A stretch of 64,000 nucleotides of DNA from Mariniflexile gromovii (GTDB taxonomy: Bacteria > Bacteroidota > Bacteroidia > Flavobacteriales > Flavobacteriaceae): positions 186,001-250,000 of the forward strand of contig NZ_JAGJCB010000003.1 in NCBI RefSeq assembly GCF_017814435.1, in the 5' to 3' direction. Shown piece by piece: positions 1-8,046 of the stretch. Every line of letters starts with the position of its first letter. Position 1 is the first letter of the stretch. The notes under the pieces were generated by a model. It had not been told where the DNA came from. It saw only the letters and a program-made list of their open reading frames with translations, and searched no databases. The translations under genes were made by a program, and so were the position numbers.

Positions 1-2
1 AA

Positions 3-47
3 CGCGTTCAGTTAACAGCCATTTATAAAGAATTAAACAAAGCATAG
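3..47 (+). CDS. C-terminal end of an upstream gene (partial)
   Basis: An open frame runs in from the left edge and ends at TAG 45-47, with last residues TAIYKELNKA. Only about 14 codons are visible, so the product cannot be identified from sequence. It lies 14 bp upstream of the siroheme synthase gene on the same strand. In related genomes uroporphyrinogen-III methyltransferase (cobA) commonly occupies this place, but that is inference from context only. Confidence 0.4.
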   Translation, partial: RVQLTAIYKELNKA

Positions 48-61
48 CCCTAGGCTTCATT

Positions 62-640
62 ATGGAAAGGAATAATTTATATCCTATTTTTTTAAAGCTC
101 AACAGTCTTAATGTGCTTATTGTAGGTGGAGGCCATGTGGCTGAAGAAAAGTTAACATTCCTATTAAAATCAAGTCCCGATGCTAAGGTAACTATGGTGT
201 CACCCATGTTTAGGGAAGCTACTGTTGAACTGGCAAAAAAAGGTGATGTTAAGTTAATAAAAAGACGTTACAATAAACGTTATTTGAAAGGAAAACACAT
301 CGTTATTGCAACTACCAATGTGCCAAGCGTCAATGTAAAAGTACACAAGCATTGTAGAAAGCGCAGTATTTTGGTGAATGTAGCCGACAACCCACCGTAT
401 TGCGATTTTTATATGGGAGGTATTGTAACAAAAGGCAATGTGAAAGTGGCAATTTCAACCAATGGAAAATCGCCAACAACAGCTAAACGTTTACGTCAAT
501 TTTTTGAGGATGTTATTCCAGAAAATGTAGACGATTTGGTTAAAAATTTAAACGAATACAGAAAAACAATAAAAGGTGATTTTGAACAAAAAGTGGAAAC
601 GCTTAACGAATTTACCAAAGGATTAATTGAAAAAAAATAA
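62..640 (+). CDS. Precorrin-2 dehydrogenase / sirohydrochlorin ferrochelatase (siroheme synthase, CysG N-terminal type)
   Basis: This cytoplasmic enzyme oxidises precorrin-2 with NAD+ and inserts iron to give siroheme, the cofactor of sulfite reductase. The 192-residue protein starts with a Rossmann fold whose dinucleotide loop GGGHVAEEK sits at residues 22-30. The conserved motif VADNPPYCDF, containing the likely catalytic Asp (about residue 109), follows, and STNGKSPTTAKRLR further on is typical of the family. It is the stand-alone CysG N-terminal module, without the SUMT methyltransferase domain, as in Met8p. Its neighbours (FNR-like flavoprotein, cysE, cysM) place it in assimilatory sulfate reduction. 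It probably shares a transcript with the gene that enters from the left edge. Confidence 0.9.
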   Translation: MERNNLYPIFLKLNSLNVLIVGGGHVAEEKLTFLLKSSPDAKVTMVSPMFREATVELAKKGDVKLIKRRYNKRYLKGKHIVIATTNVPSVNVKVHKHCRKRSILVNVADNPPYCDFYMGGIVTKGNVKVAISTNGKSPTTAKRLRQFFEDVIPENVDDLVKNLNEYRKTIKGDFEQKVETLNEFTKGLIEKK

Positions 641-644
641 AGTT

Positions 645-675
645 GACCTGAAAGGTTTTTAAAACCTTGTAGGTC
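645..675. repeat. Palindromic intergenic repeat, family A, copy 1
   Basis: Interrupted palindrome with outer arms GACCT/AGGTC and inner arms AGGTTTT/AAAACCT, located between the siroheme synthase and FNR-like genes. It shares its architecture with the copies at 3484, 3741, 7493 and 7535. It is not followed by a T-run, so it is not a standard terminator. Confidence 0.8.
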
Positions 676-690
676 TAAATTACAAACAAA

Positions 691-1740
691 ATGATTAAGA
701 CAGATATACTTATAATAGGTGCTGGACCAACGGGATTATTCACAGTTTTTGAAGCAGGATTGTTAAAACTTAAATGCCATTTAATTGATGCGTTACCACA
801 ACCAGGAGGACAATGTTCAGAAATTTATCCTAAAAAACCTATTTACGATATACCAGGATTTCCAGAAGTATTAGCGGGCGATTTAACTAAAAACTTGCTT
901 GAACAAGGAAAACAGTTCGAGCCAGGATTTACTTTAGGTGAGCGTGCAGAAACCATTGATAAGTTGGAAGATGGTACTTTTATTGTAACAACCAATAAAG
1001 GCACCAAACACCATGCGCCTGTGGTTGCTATTGCTGGTGGTTTGGGTTCTTTTGAACCAAGAAAACCAGGATTGGATAACCTAGAAATCTATGAAGATAA
1101 CGGACTGGAATATTTCATTAAAGATCCAGAGGTTTATAGAGATAAACGTGTGGTTATTTCTGGTGGAGGTGATTCTGCTTTAGATTGGAGTATCTTTTTA
1201 GCTGATGTGGCTTCAGAAGTAACATTAATCCATAGAAGAAACGAATTTAGAGGTGCTTTAGATTCTGTGGAAAAAGTAGGCGAATTAAAAGACGCTGGAA
1301 AAATCAATTTAATAACACCTGCTGAAGTTACCGAATTACATGGTGATGGAAAAATTGAAGCCTTAACAGTTAATAGAGATGGTGAAGATTTTCGTTTAGA
1401 AACTGATCATTTTATTCCATTGTTCGGTTTGTCACCAAAACTAGGCCCTATTGCCGATTGGGGATTGGAAATCGAGAAAAATGCCATTAAAGTAAATAAT
1501 GCATTAAATTATCAAACAAACATACCGGGTATTTTTGCTATTGGAGATGTGAATACCTATCCGGAAAAATTAAAACTAATTCTTTGTGGTTTTCACGAAG
1601 CTACTTTAATGTGTCAAGCAGCATACAGAATTATCAATCCAGGTAAAAAGTATGTTTTAAAATATACAACCGTTAGTGGTATAGATGGTTTTGATGGAAC
1701 CCGTAAAGAAGCACCTAAAGCGGTTGTTCAGTCCATTTAA
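691..1740 (+). CDS. Thioredoxin reductase-like ferredoxin-NADP+ reductase (YumC/FNR2 type)
   Basis: FAD- and NADPH-dependent flavoprotein of 349 residues. The FAD-binding GxGxxG loop GAGPTG is at residues 10-15, the NADPH-binding motif GGGDSA at 158-163, and the C-terminal FAD motif GIFAIGDVN lies near 280. The redox CxxC of true thioredoxin reductases is absent where it should follow the NADPH motif, which fits the ferredoxin-NADP+ reductase branch (YumC of Bacillus, Chlorobium FNR). By context it probably delivers electrons via ferredoxin to sulfite reductase in the neighbouring sulfate-assimilation genes. That role is inference; the flavoprotein family call is firm. Confidence 0.82.
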   Translation: MIKTDILIIGAGPTGLFTVFEAGLLKLKCHLIDALPQPGGQCSEIYPKKPIYDIPGFPEVLAGDLTKNLLEQGKQFEPGFTLGERAETIDKLEDGTFIVTTNKGTKHHAPVVAIAGGLGSFEPRKPGLDNLEIYEDNGLEYFIKDPEVYRDKRVVISGGGDSALDWSIFLADVASEVTLIHRRNEFRGALDSVEKVGELKDAGKINLITPAEVTELHGDGKIEALTVNRDGEDFRLETDHFIPLFGLSPKLGPIADWGLEIEKNAIKVNNALNYQTNIPGIFAIGDVNTYPEKLKLILCGFHEATLMCQAAYRIINPGKKYVLKYTTVSGIDGFDGTRKEAPKAVVQSI

Positions 1741-1823
1741 CAATTTTTTTTTTTAAAAGTCTTTTATTGTTGTAAATTTCACACGTCAAAAGCGACAATG
1801 ATAGATAATTTAAAATACTTTAT

Positions 1824-2594
1824 ATGGATTTGTACCATGAGTTAAATGATAGATTAGTTAAAAAGAAATATAATGTTCGTTTAAAGGACGTTGTAAGAAT
1901 ATTTACAAAACGATTGTTTTATTATATATTTGATGCACACGAAAATGAACTACAACCTTTAAGGAAAACTTTTTTAGATATTACAAACAATCTTGATATT
2001 AGTGATGCTGAAGCAATTTGGGATGAATTTCAAAGCAAGTTTCACAGTATTAGAACTAAGTTAGATTTAGATGCGATTGCCGTGGTAAATTTCGACCCCG
2101 CAACCAAAAGTTTAGAAGAAGTTTATTTAGCATGTCCAGGGTTTTACGCCATTTCAATTTACCGTTTAAGTCATGAACTATATGTACAAAACGTACCCAT
2201 TATTCCTAGAATGATGAGTGAGTATGTACATGGTATTACAGGTATCGATATCCATCCGGGAGCAACCATTGGCGATTCGTTTTTCGTAGATCACGGAACG
2301 GGAATTGTTATAGGTGAAACATCCATTATAAAAAATAATGTAAAGATTTTTCAAGGTGTTACTTTAGGAGGTATTCAAGTGAAGAAAAGCTTGGAGTCCA
2401 CCAAGCGTCACCCAACTATTGAAGACAATGTAACCATTTATGCTAATGCTACCATTTTAGGTGGCGATATTGTAATTGGCGCAAACAGTACCATAGGGGC
2501 TAACGTTTGGATTACCGAATCGGTTCCAGAAAACTCATTAGTAACTTACCAAACCGAAATAAAAATCAGACCCAAAAAGAATGGCATCCGTTAA
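1824..2594 (+). CDS. cysE: Serine O-acetyltransferase
   Basis: Transfers acetyl from acetyl-CoA to L-serine, giving O-acetylserine for cysteine synthesis. The 256-residue protein has a helical N-terminal half (about 1-130) and a left-handed beta-helix of hexapeptide repeats after that, with the family motif GIDIHPGATIG, the catalytic-region sequence DHGTGIVIGET and GVTLGG. Its last 14 bases overlap the start of the next gene, the O-acetylserine sulfhydrylase, so the consecutive steps are translationally coupled. The ATG at 1824 is preceded by an A/T-rich leader without a Shine-Dalgarno sequence, as is usual in this phylum. Confidence 0.92.
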   Translation: MDLYHELNDRLVKKKYNVRLKDVVRIFTKRLFYYIFDAHENELQPLRKTFLDITNNLDISDAEAIWDEFQSKFHSIRTKLDLDAIAVVNFDPATKSLEEVYLACPGFYAISIYRLSHELYVQNVPIIPRMMSEYVHGITGIDIHPGATIGDSFFVDHGTGIVIGETSIIKNNVKIFQGVTLGGIQVKKSLESTKRHPTIEDNVTIYANATILGGDIVIGANSTIGANVWITESVPENSLVTYQTEIKIRPKKNGIR

Positions 2595-3471
2595 AGGTAT
2601 TTTAGATCAAATAGGCAATACGCCGCTTGTAGAAGCAAGTCATCTTATTTCAAAAAAAGGCGTAAAGCTATATCTAAAGCTGGAAGGCGATAACCCTGGT
2701 GGAAGCGTAAAAGATCGAGCAGCTTTTAATATGATTAATGAAGCCTTAAAACGAGGCGACATAAAAAAAGGCGATTACTTGGTAGAAGCAACCAGTGGTA
2801 ACACAGGTATTGCTTTGGCATTCATTGCTAATCTATTGGGAGTACATATGGTATTAATCATGCCCGAGAATTCTACGGAAGAACGTGTTAAGACCATGCG
2901 TGCCTATGGTGCTGAGGTTATTTTAACACCTGCCGATACAGGAATTGAAGGCTCCAGAGATGTCGCATTTCAATTAAGGGATGAAAAAGGATACACGCTT
3001 TTAAATCAGTTTGAAAATGATGATAACTGGAAAGCACATTATAAAACTACAGGGCCTGAAATTTGGAGAGATACCGATGGCGAAATCACCCATTTCGTGT
3101 CGGCTATGGGAACTACAGGTACTATTATGGGAACCTCAAGGTTCCTGAAAGAAAAAAATAAAAACATCACAATTGTTGGTGCACAACCAGAGGATGGTGC
3201 CAAAATACCCGGCATAAGAAAATGGTCGCCCGATTATGTTCCTAAGTTTTTTGACCGTTCTAGAGTGGATGTGGTTGTAGATGTTAGCGAAAAAGATGCC
3301 AAAACCACAACCCAACGATTGGCAAAAGAAGAAGGTGTATTTGCAGGAATGAGCAGCGGAGGTGCCGTATATTGCGCTTTAAAAATAGCAGAGTCTATAG
3401 ATGAAGGTGTTATTGTAGCCATTATCTGTGATAGAGGCGATCGTTATTTGTCTTCAACATTATTTGAATAA
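2581..3471 (+). CDS. cysM: Cysteine synthase B (O-acetylserine sulfhydrylase)
   Basis: PLP enzyme converting O-acetylserine and sulfide (or thiosulfate in some CysM) to cysteine. In the 296-residue sequence the PLP-binding lysine is K44 in NPGGSVKDRA, followed by the substrate loop EATSGNTGIALA and the phosphate-binding loop SAMGTTGTIMG. Length and the NPGGSVKDR signature favour CysM over CysK. It overlaps cysE by 14 bp. Near its end MSSGGAVYCAL is the typical C-terminal cofactor-ring motif. The intergenic region after it holds repeat A copy 2 and the SAM riboswitch. Confidence 0.92.
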   Translation: MASVKGILDQIGNTPLVEASHLISKKGVKLYLKLEGDNPGGSVKDRAAFNMINEALKRGDIKKGDYLVEATSGNTGIALAFIANLLGVHMVLIMPENSTEERVKTMRAYGAEVILTPADTGIEGSRDVAFQLRDEKGYTLLNQFENDDNWKAHYKTTGPEIWRDTDGEITHFVSAMGTTGTIMGTSRFLKEKNKNITIVGAQPEDGAKIPGIRKWSPDYVPKFFDRSRVDVVVDVSEKDAKTTTQRLAKEEGVFAGMSSGGAVYCALKIAESIDEGVIVAIICDRGDRYLSSTLFE

Positions 3472-3483
3472 CGATTTTATTTG

Positions 3484-3516
3484 AAACCTGTCAGGTTTTC
3501 AAAACCTGACAGGTTT
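3484..3516. repeat. Palindromic intergenic repeat, family A, copy 2 (perfect)
   Basis: A perfect 33-bp palindrome with 16-base arms AAACCTGTCAGGTTTT and its reverse complement around a single central C. It starts 12 bp after the cysM stop codon. No T-run follows, so a terminator role is uncertain. Confidence 0.88.
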
Positions 3517-3554
3517 GATATAGAAATTATGTAGGATAACAAAAATATAGTTAG

Positions 3555-3562
3555 TATTTTTG
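3555..3562 (+). promoter_or_regulatory. -7 promoter element for the met operon leader
   Basis: TATTTTTG matches the Bacteroidota -7 consensus TAnnTTTG exactly. It places a transcription start near 3568, about 20 bases ahead of the riboswitch. I find no clear TTG -33 element at the usual distance. Confidence 0.5.
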
Positions 3563-3590
3563 TCCACGAGTTCATAAACGTATTAATTGT

Positions 3591-3699
3591 GTTATCAAGA
3601 AAGGTAGAGGGAATAGACCCGTTGAAGCCTTGGCAACCTCCCGAATTTTCGGGAAAGGTGCTACGTTCTACTAGTAACTTTTAATACTAGAAAGATAAC
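3591..3699 (+). promoter_or_regulatory. SAM-I (S-box) riboswitch
   Basis: The region folds as an S-box aptamer. P1 is GTTATC (3591-3596) pairing with GATAAC (3694-3699). The conserved core follows in order: AAGAAAGGTAGAGGGA, then GACCCGTTGAAGCCTTGGCAACC, described here in two parts (GACCCGTTGAAG and CCTTGGCAACC), a P3 hairpin CCCGA/TCGGG, the AAGGTGCTACGTTC segment and a P4 hairpin CTAGTA/TACTAG. It precedes metH and metF, the classical S-box regulon. Binding of S-adenosylmethionine should repress the downstream methionine genes. Confidence 0.92.
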
Positions 3700-3727
3700 G
3701 AAAAGTGTATTTTTTTACTTTTCTTGA
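3700..3727 (+). promoter_or_regulatory. Candidate expression platform of the SAM riboswitch
   Basis: GAAAAGT (3700-3706) can pair with ACTTTTC (3717-3723) around a T-rich loop. Alternatively ACTTTTCTTGA (3717-3727) can pair over 11 positions (one G-U) with TCAAGAAAGGT (3595-3605), which contains the 5' side of P1 and the P1/P2 junction. The two states are mutually exclusive, as expected for a switch. Which state is on cannot be decided by eye. Confidence 0.45.
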
Positions 3728-3740
3728 TGACATTTAAATA

Positions 3741-3771
3741 GACCTATCAGGTGTTCAAAACCTGACAGGTC
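3741..3771. repeat. Palindromic intergenic repeat, family A, copy 3
   Basis: Near-perfect palindrome with arms GACCTATCAGG and CCTGACAGGTC, lying in the 5' untranslated region between the riboswitch and the metH start. Relative to copy 2 the outermost bases differ on both sides together, which keeps the pairing. Confidence 0.85.
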
Positions 3772-3788
3772 TGGAAATATAAAATAAA

Positions 3789-4808
3789 ATGTCAAACATA
3801 CATAAAGCTTTACAAGAACGTATTTTAGTGCTAGACGGTGCTATGGGAACCATGCTTCAACAGTATAAGTTTACTGAAGAAGATTTTAGAGGCGAGCGTT
3901 TTAAAGATTATCCCACGCCATTGCAGGGAAATAACGATTTGCTTTCTATTACCCAACCAGAAGCTATTAAAACCATTCACGGAAAATATTTTGAAGCGGG
4001 AGCCGATATTGTTGAAACCAATACCTTTTCGGGTACAACCATTGCTATGGCCGATTATCAAATGGAAGATTTGGTATATGAACTAAACTTTCAATCTGCT
4101 AAAATAGCCAAAGAAGTAGCTGAAGAATTCACAAAACGCGAACCAAACAAACCACGTTTTGTAGCAGGTTCTATTGGGCCAACAAACCGTACAGCAAGCA
4201 TGTCGCCCGATGTAAATGATCCTGGTTATAGAGCCGTAACCTTTGATGAATTACGTATTGCCTACAAACAACAAGTGGAAGCGTTGATGGATGGTGGTGT
4301 TGATTTGCTGTTGGTTGAAACCGTTTTTGATACCTTGAATGCCAAAGCAGCTTTATTTGCTATTGAAGAAGTAAAAGAAGAACGAAACATTGATATCCCC
4401 ATCATGTTAAGCGGAACCATTACAGATGCTTCAGGAAGAACATTGTCAGGGCAAACCGCGGAAGCATTTTTAATTTCAGTATCGCATATTCCGTTATTGT
4501 CTATCGGCTTCAACTGTGCTTTGGGTGCTAATTTGTTACAGCCCCATTTAGAAGCCATTGCCAATAAAACCGATTTTGCAATTTCTGCACACCCCAATGC
4601 TGGCTTGCCAAATGCTTTTGGAGAGTATGATGAATCTCCAGAAGAAATGGGTGAACAAATTGAGGAATATTTAAAGAAAAATTTAATAAATATCATAGGC
4701 GGCTGCTGCGGAACCACTCCAGAACATATTAAAGTAATTGCGCAAATAGCTGCTAAATATAAACCTAGGGAGTCTGTCACCCTGAGCGCAATCGAAGGGT
4801 CACATTAA
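3789..4808 (+). CDS. metH: Methionine synthase, homocysteine-binding module (split MetH, N-terminal part)
   Basis: The 339-residue protein is the first module of cobalamin-dependent methionine synthase, carrying the zinc-bound homocysteine. [10 protein letters not shown] near the N-terminus and three zinc-ligand cysteines, C243 (GFNCALG) and C306-C307 (IGGCCGTTP), are all present. In Escherichia coli this module is fused to the rest of MetH; here it is a separate gene followed 5 bp later by the remaining modules, an arrangement I know from other Flavobacteriaceae. The final 12 residues are encoded by a dispersed repeat (4775-4803), so the original C-terminus probably lay near K326. It sits directly downstream of the SAM riboswitch. 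Confidence 0.93.
   Translation: MSNIHKALQERILVLDGAMGTMLQQYKFTEEDFRGERFKDYPTPLQGNNDLLSITQPEAIKTIHGKYFEAGADIVETNTFSGTTIAMADYQMEDLVYELNFQSAKIAKEVAEEFTKREPNKPRFVAGSIGPTNRTASMSPDVNDPGYRAVTFDELRIAYKQQVEALMDGGVDLLLVETVFDTLNAKAALFAIEEVKEERNIDIPIMLSGTITDASGRTLSGQTAEAFLISVSHIPLLSIGFNCALGANLLQPHLEAIANKTDFAISAHPNAGLPNAFGEYDESPEEMGEQIEEYLKKNLINIIGGCCGTTPEHIKVIAQIAAKYKPRESVTLSAIEGSH
4775..4803. repeat. Dispersed repeat (TGTCACCCTGAGC type) inside the 3' end of metH N-part
   Basis: The stretch TGTCACCCTGAGCGCAATCG followed by AAGGGTCAC belongs to a repeat type common in Bacteroidota intergenic regions (TGTCA-nnn-TGAGC-nn-TCGAAG). Here it is translated as the last codons of the gene. A related copy lies at 26554-26601. 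Confidence 0.7.
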
Positions 4809-4813
4809 GAGTT

Positions 4814-7489
4814 ATGAAAATCAAACAAACAAAATACATGCGTTTATCCGGTTTAGAACCTCTGGTTTTAAACGAAAACAGCAATTTTATTAATGTTGGT
4901 GAGCGTACTAATGTAGCGGGATCTAGAAAATTTCTTCGGTTGATTAAAGAAGAAAAATTTGACGAAGCCTTAGATATTGCACGTCACCAAGTAGATGGCG
5001 GTGCGCAAATTATCGACATTAATATGGACGACGGACTTATTGATGGCAAAGAATCGATGGTTCGTTTTCTAAATTTAATCGCAGCAGAGCCCGATATTTC
5101 TCGTGTTCCTATCATGATTGATAGTTCCAAATGGGAAATTATCGAAGCTGGACTTCAAGTGGTTCAAGGTAAATGTGTGGTTAACTCTATTTCCTTGAAA
5201 GAAGGTGAAGAGAAATTTATTTGGGAAGCAAAACAAATAAAACGTTATGGAGCCGCGGTGGTTATCATGGCTTTTGATGAAGTTGGACAAGCCGATAATT
5301 ACGAAAGACGCATCGAAATCTGTAAACGTTCTTACGATATTTTAGTCAATAAAGTAGGATTTCCTTCCGAAGATATTATTTTCGATTTAAACATATTTCC
5401 TGTAGCAACGGGAATGGATGAGCATCGTAGAAATGCCATCGATTTTATAGAAGCCACCCGTTGGGTGCGCGAAAACTTGCCAAACGTAAGCGTAAGTGGC
5501 GGTGTAAGTAACGTATCGTTTTCATTTAGAGGAAATGATGGCGTTCGCGAAGCCATGCACTCGGTATTTTTATACTACGCCATTCAAGCGGGTATGAATA
5601 TGGGTATTGTAAATCCAGCCCTTTTAGAGGTTTATGATGATATTCCAAAAGATTTATTAGAGCATGTTGAAGATGTTATTTTAGACAGACGCGACGATGC
5701 TACAGAACGTTTACTGGATTTTGCCGAAACCGTAAAAGGTTCTAAAGTTGAAAAAGGAGTTGATTTAAGTTGGCGAGAAAACCCTGTTCAAGAACGCATC
5801 ACCCATGCATTGGTAAAAGGAATCGATGCGTTTATTATTGAAGATGTTGAAGAAGCTAGGTTACAAGCTGAAAAACCTATCGATGTTATTGAAGGTCATT
5901 TAATGATTGGAATGAACGTGGTAGGCGATTTGTTCGGAGCTGGAAAAATGTTCTTGCCACAGGTAGTGAAGTCTGCACGAGTAATGAAAAAAGCCGTTGC
6001 ATATTTAAATCCATTTATCGAAGCCGAAAAAGGTGAATTCCAAGAACCTGTTGGGAAAGTCCTGATGGCAACCGTAAAAGGCGATGTGCACGATATTGGA
6101 AAAAATATTGTGAGTGTGGTTTTGGCGTGTAATAATTACGAAATAGTCGATTTAGGGGTAATGGTACCACCAGAAAAAATTATTTCAGAGGCCAAAGCAC
6201 ATAATGTTGATGTAATTGGTCTGTCGGGGTTAATTACCCCATCGCTGGACGAAATGGTGTATTTGGCAAAAGAAATGGAGCGCCTAAATTTTAGTTTGCC
6301 ATTACTTATTGGAGGTGCCACAACATCAAAAGCACATACAGCCGTAAAGATAGATCCGCAATATAAAAACGCGGTGGTTCATGTAAACGATGCCTCTAGA
6401 GCCGTAACGGTTGTGGGTGATTTACTGAATAAAAAATCGGCTAATGCATACGTAGCCAATTTGAAAAAGGATTATGATGAGTTCCGTACCAAGTTTTTAA
6501 AACGAGGTAAAGAGAAATCATATATTTCAATTAATGAAGCGCGTAAAAGAAAATATAAAATAGATTGGGAAACCTCTGAAATTGTAAAGCCTAACGAAAT
6601 AGGTGTTCAAGTTTTAAAACAATTAAGTTTAAAGGAATTAGAACCTTTTATAGATTGGAGTCCGTTTTTTAGAAGTTGGGACTTGCATGGGAAATTCCCA
6701 GATATATTGACGGATGAGGTTGTGGGTGAGCAGGCTACTATTATGTATCATGAAGCCCAAGCTATGATAAAAGAAATTATAGCGAAGCAATTATTAAAAC
6801 CAAGAGCGGTTTTCGGATTGTTTGAAGCAAACAGCATCAATCATGATGATATTTCGGTACAGAAAAAAGGAAAGGAAATTGCGGTATTTAGAACCTTGCG
6901 TCAGCAATTAAGCAAGCGCGATGGGATTCCAAACATAGCTTTGGCCGATTTTATTGCGCCGAAAGAAACAGGGAAAACCGATTATATGGGAGCGTTTTGT
7001 GTGGCTATTTTTGGTGCACAAGAACTGGCAGATAGTTATAAGGCCAAAGAAGATGATTACAATGCGATTATGGCCCAAGCCATTGCCGATAGGTTTGCCG
7101 AAGCTCTAGCGGAGTATCTGCACAAGCAAGTGCGAACCAAACATTGGGGTTATGCTGCCGATGAAGATTTAAACAATGATGATTTAATTAAAGAAAGTTA
7201 TAAAGGCATTCGTCCGGCGCCAGGGTATCCAGCATGTCCTGACCATTTAGAAAAAGAAACCATTTGGGAGTTGTTGGAGGTTGAGAAAATTATAGGTGTT
7301 ACCTTAACCGAAAGTTTAGCCATGTGGCCAGCAGCAGCGGTTTCAGGATATTATTTTGGAAACCCAGAAGCGAAATATTTTGGGTTAGGTAAAATTACAG
7401 ACGACCAAGTAACGGATTATGCGGTTAGAAAAGGTATTACCAAAGAAAAGGCTAGAAAATGGTTGCATCCAACGATTGCCGATGAGTAA
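4814..7489 (+). CDS. metH: Methionine synthase, folate, cobalamin and activation modules (split MetH, C-terminal part)
   Basis: The 891-residue protein contains the pterin-binding domain (about 20-290, with [14 protein letters not shown] and [11 protein letters not shown]), the four-helix cap, the cobalamin-binding Rossmann domain with the base-off motif DVHDIGKN (axial ligand H426) and the C-terminal SAM-dependent reactivation domain (about 580-890, with [11 protein letters not shown]). It transfers methyl from methyltetrahydrofolate via cobalamin to the homocysteine held by the preceding protein. It starts 5 bp after that gene, so the two are almost certainly co-translated to similar amounts and act as one enzyme. 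The SAM riboswitch upstream should control it. Confidence 0.94.
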   Translation: MKIKQTKYMRLSGLEPLVLNENSNFINVGERTNVAGSRKFLRLIKEEKFDEALDIARHQVDGGAQIIDINMDDGLIDGKESMVRFLNLIAAEPDISRVPIMIDSSKWEIIEAGLQVVQGKCVVNSISLKEGEEKFIWEAKQIKRYGAAVVIMAFDEVGQADNYERRIEICKRSYDILVNKVGFPSEDIIFDLNIFPVATGMDEHRRNAIDFIEATRWVRENLPNVSVSGGVSNVSFSFRGNDGVREAMHSVFLYYAIQAGMNMGIVNPALLEVYDDIPKDLLEHVEDVILDRRDDATERLLDFAETVKGSKVEKGVDLSWRENPVQERITHALVKGIDAFIIEDVEEARLQAEKPIDVIEGHLMIGMNVVGDLFGAGKMFLPQVVKSARVMKKAVAYLNPFIEAEKGEFQEPVGKVLMATVKGDVHDIGKNIVSVVLACNNYEIVDLGVMVPPEKIISEAKAHNVDVIGLSGLITPSLDEMVYLAKEMERLNFSLPLLIGGATTSKAHTAVKIDPQYKNAVVHVNDASRAVTVVGDLLNKKSANAYVANLKKDYDEFRTKFLKRGKEKSYISINEARKRKYKIDWETSEIVKPNEIGVQVLKQLSLKELEPFIDWSPFFRSWDLHGKFPDILTDEVVGEQATIMYHEAQAMIKEIIAKQLLKPRAVFGLFEANSINHDDISVQKKGKEIAVFRTLRQQLSKRDGIPNIALADFIAPKETGKTDYMGAFCVAIFGAQELADSYKAKEDDYNAIMAQAIADRFAEALAEYLHKQVRTKHWGYAADEDLNNDDLIKESYKGIRPAPGYPACPDHLEKETIWELLEVEKIIGVTLTESLAMWPAAAVSGYYFGNPEAKYFGLGKITDDQVTDYAVRKGITKEKARKWLHPTIADE

Positions 7490-7492
7490 TTC

Positions 7493-7523
7493 AACCTGCA
7501 AGGTTTTTAAAACCTTGTAGGTT
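7493..7523. repeat. Palindromic intergenic repeat, family A, copy 4
   Basis: Interrupted palindrome with arms AACCT/AGGTT and AAGGTTTT/AAAACCTT just after the metH stop codon. It is closest to copy 1 in its inner arms. Confidence 0.82.
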
Positions 7524-7534
7524 TAATAAAGGCT

Positions 7535-7567
7535 AGACCTCACAGGTTTTCAAAACCTGTGAGGTCT
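7535..7567. repeat. Palindromic intergenic repeat, family A, copy 5 (perfect)
   Basis: A perfect 33-bp palindrome with 16-base arms AGACCTCACAGGTTTT and its reverse complement around a central C. Compared with copy 2, several arm positions differ on both sides in compensating fashion. It ends 14 bp before the next start codon. Confidence 0.88.
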
Positions 7568-7581
7568 GGTAAAAAAACAAT

Positions 7582-7821
7582 ATGAAAGATAAATTTATAG
7601 AATTAACATTAGGTAGTTATATTATTTCTCACGGTTATAACGCGAAGCATAAAGAAATGATGGAACATATTCCTTCGGATAATTTTTCGAAGAAATTGAT
7701 ACCGGTTTCTAGAATAAAATCGATTAGCGAGAAATATATTTTAACCGACTATGTTGATGGACGATGGATTTATTGGGAATATGCAGAAGACTATAATGAG
7801 TTGAAAAAACTCTTGGTTTAG
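7582..7821 (+). CDS. Small protein of unknown function in the met operon
   Basis: I do not recognise this 79-residue protein. It has no signal peptide or membrane segment, is basic in the first two thirds (SKKLIPVSRIKSISEKY) and ends with an aromatic, acidic stretch (WIYWEYAEDYNELKK). It lies between metH and metF on the same strand, after two palindromic repeats. Coding potential is supported by an intact ATG frame and unbiased flavobacterial codon use. A role connected with methionine synthesis would be guesswork. Confidence 0.55.
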   Translation: MKDKFIELTLGSYIISHGYNAKHKEMMEHIPSDNFSKKLIPVSRIKSISEKYILTDYVDGRWIYWEYAEDYNELKKLLV

Positions 7822-7823
7822 TC

Positions 7824-7993
7824 TGCGTTAGCGATTGAAGCGACATCCTTTTTACCAAAGTAAATAGGCGTCATTACTAGGAGGTACGACGACGTAATCT
7901 GTTCAGATAAAGAGATTACCACAGAAAATCAGTAATTTTCTTCGCAATGACGTAAAAAGATATAGCGTAAAGCGCGACCCTTGTGGTAACGCC
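7824..7993. repeat. Composite repeat: GCGTTAG...GGTAACGCC element interrupted by a second repeat
   Basis: The ends GCGTTAGCGATTGAAGCGAC and GCGCGACCCTTGTGGTAACGCC (shown from GACCC to GTAACGCC) match the copies at 18411 and 61300, and the reversed copy at 29183. Between them about 7870-7953 begins CGTCATTACTAGGAGGTACG and ends TTCGCAATGACG, forming an inverted-repeat unit of another family. This looks like one small element inserted in another. No gene is seen in this gap. Confidence 0.65.
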
Positions 7994-8015
7994 AAAAAAA
8001 GTATTAATATTAATA

Positions 8016-8046
8016 AGATTCCTGCTTTCGCAGGAAAAAGGAATGA
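8016..8046. repeat. Dispersed repeat ATTCCTGC-GAAAGCAGGAAT, copy 1
   Basis: TTCCTGCTTTCGCAGGAA forms a short hairpin and belongs to the type seen again at 29150, 37833 and 60491. Here it abuts and slightly reaches the metF start codon. Confidence 0.65.

Noticed and set aside
3484-3516. Perfect palindrome after cysM as an intrinsic terminator
   Set aside because: Strong stem but no T-run after it on either strand, and it belongs to a repeat family.
4262-4780. 172-codon open frame on the minus strand inside metH
   Set aside because: Antisense shadow of a conserved gene; no family match and Ser/Asn-rich as expected from reverse reading.
7983-8042. N-terminal extension of metF by 20 codons (MVTPKKVLILIRFLL...)
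   Set aside because: This stretch is the end of a dispersed repeat plus a second repeat; homologues begin at the MKVTDHIKK start.
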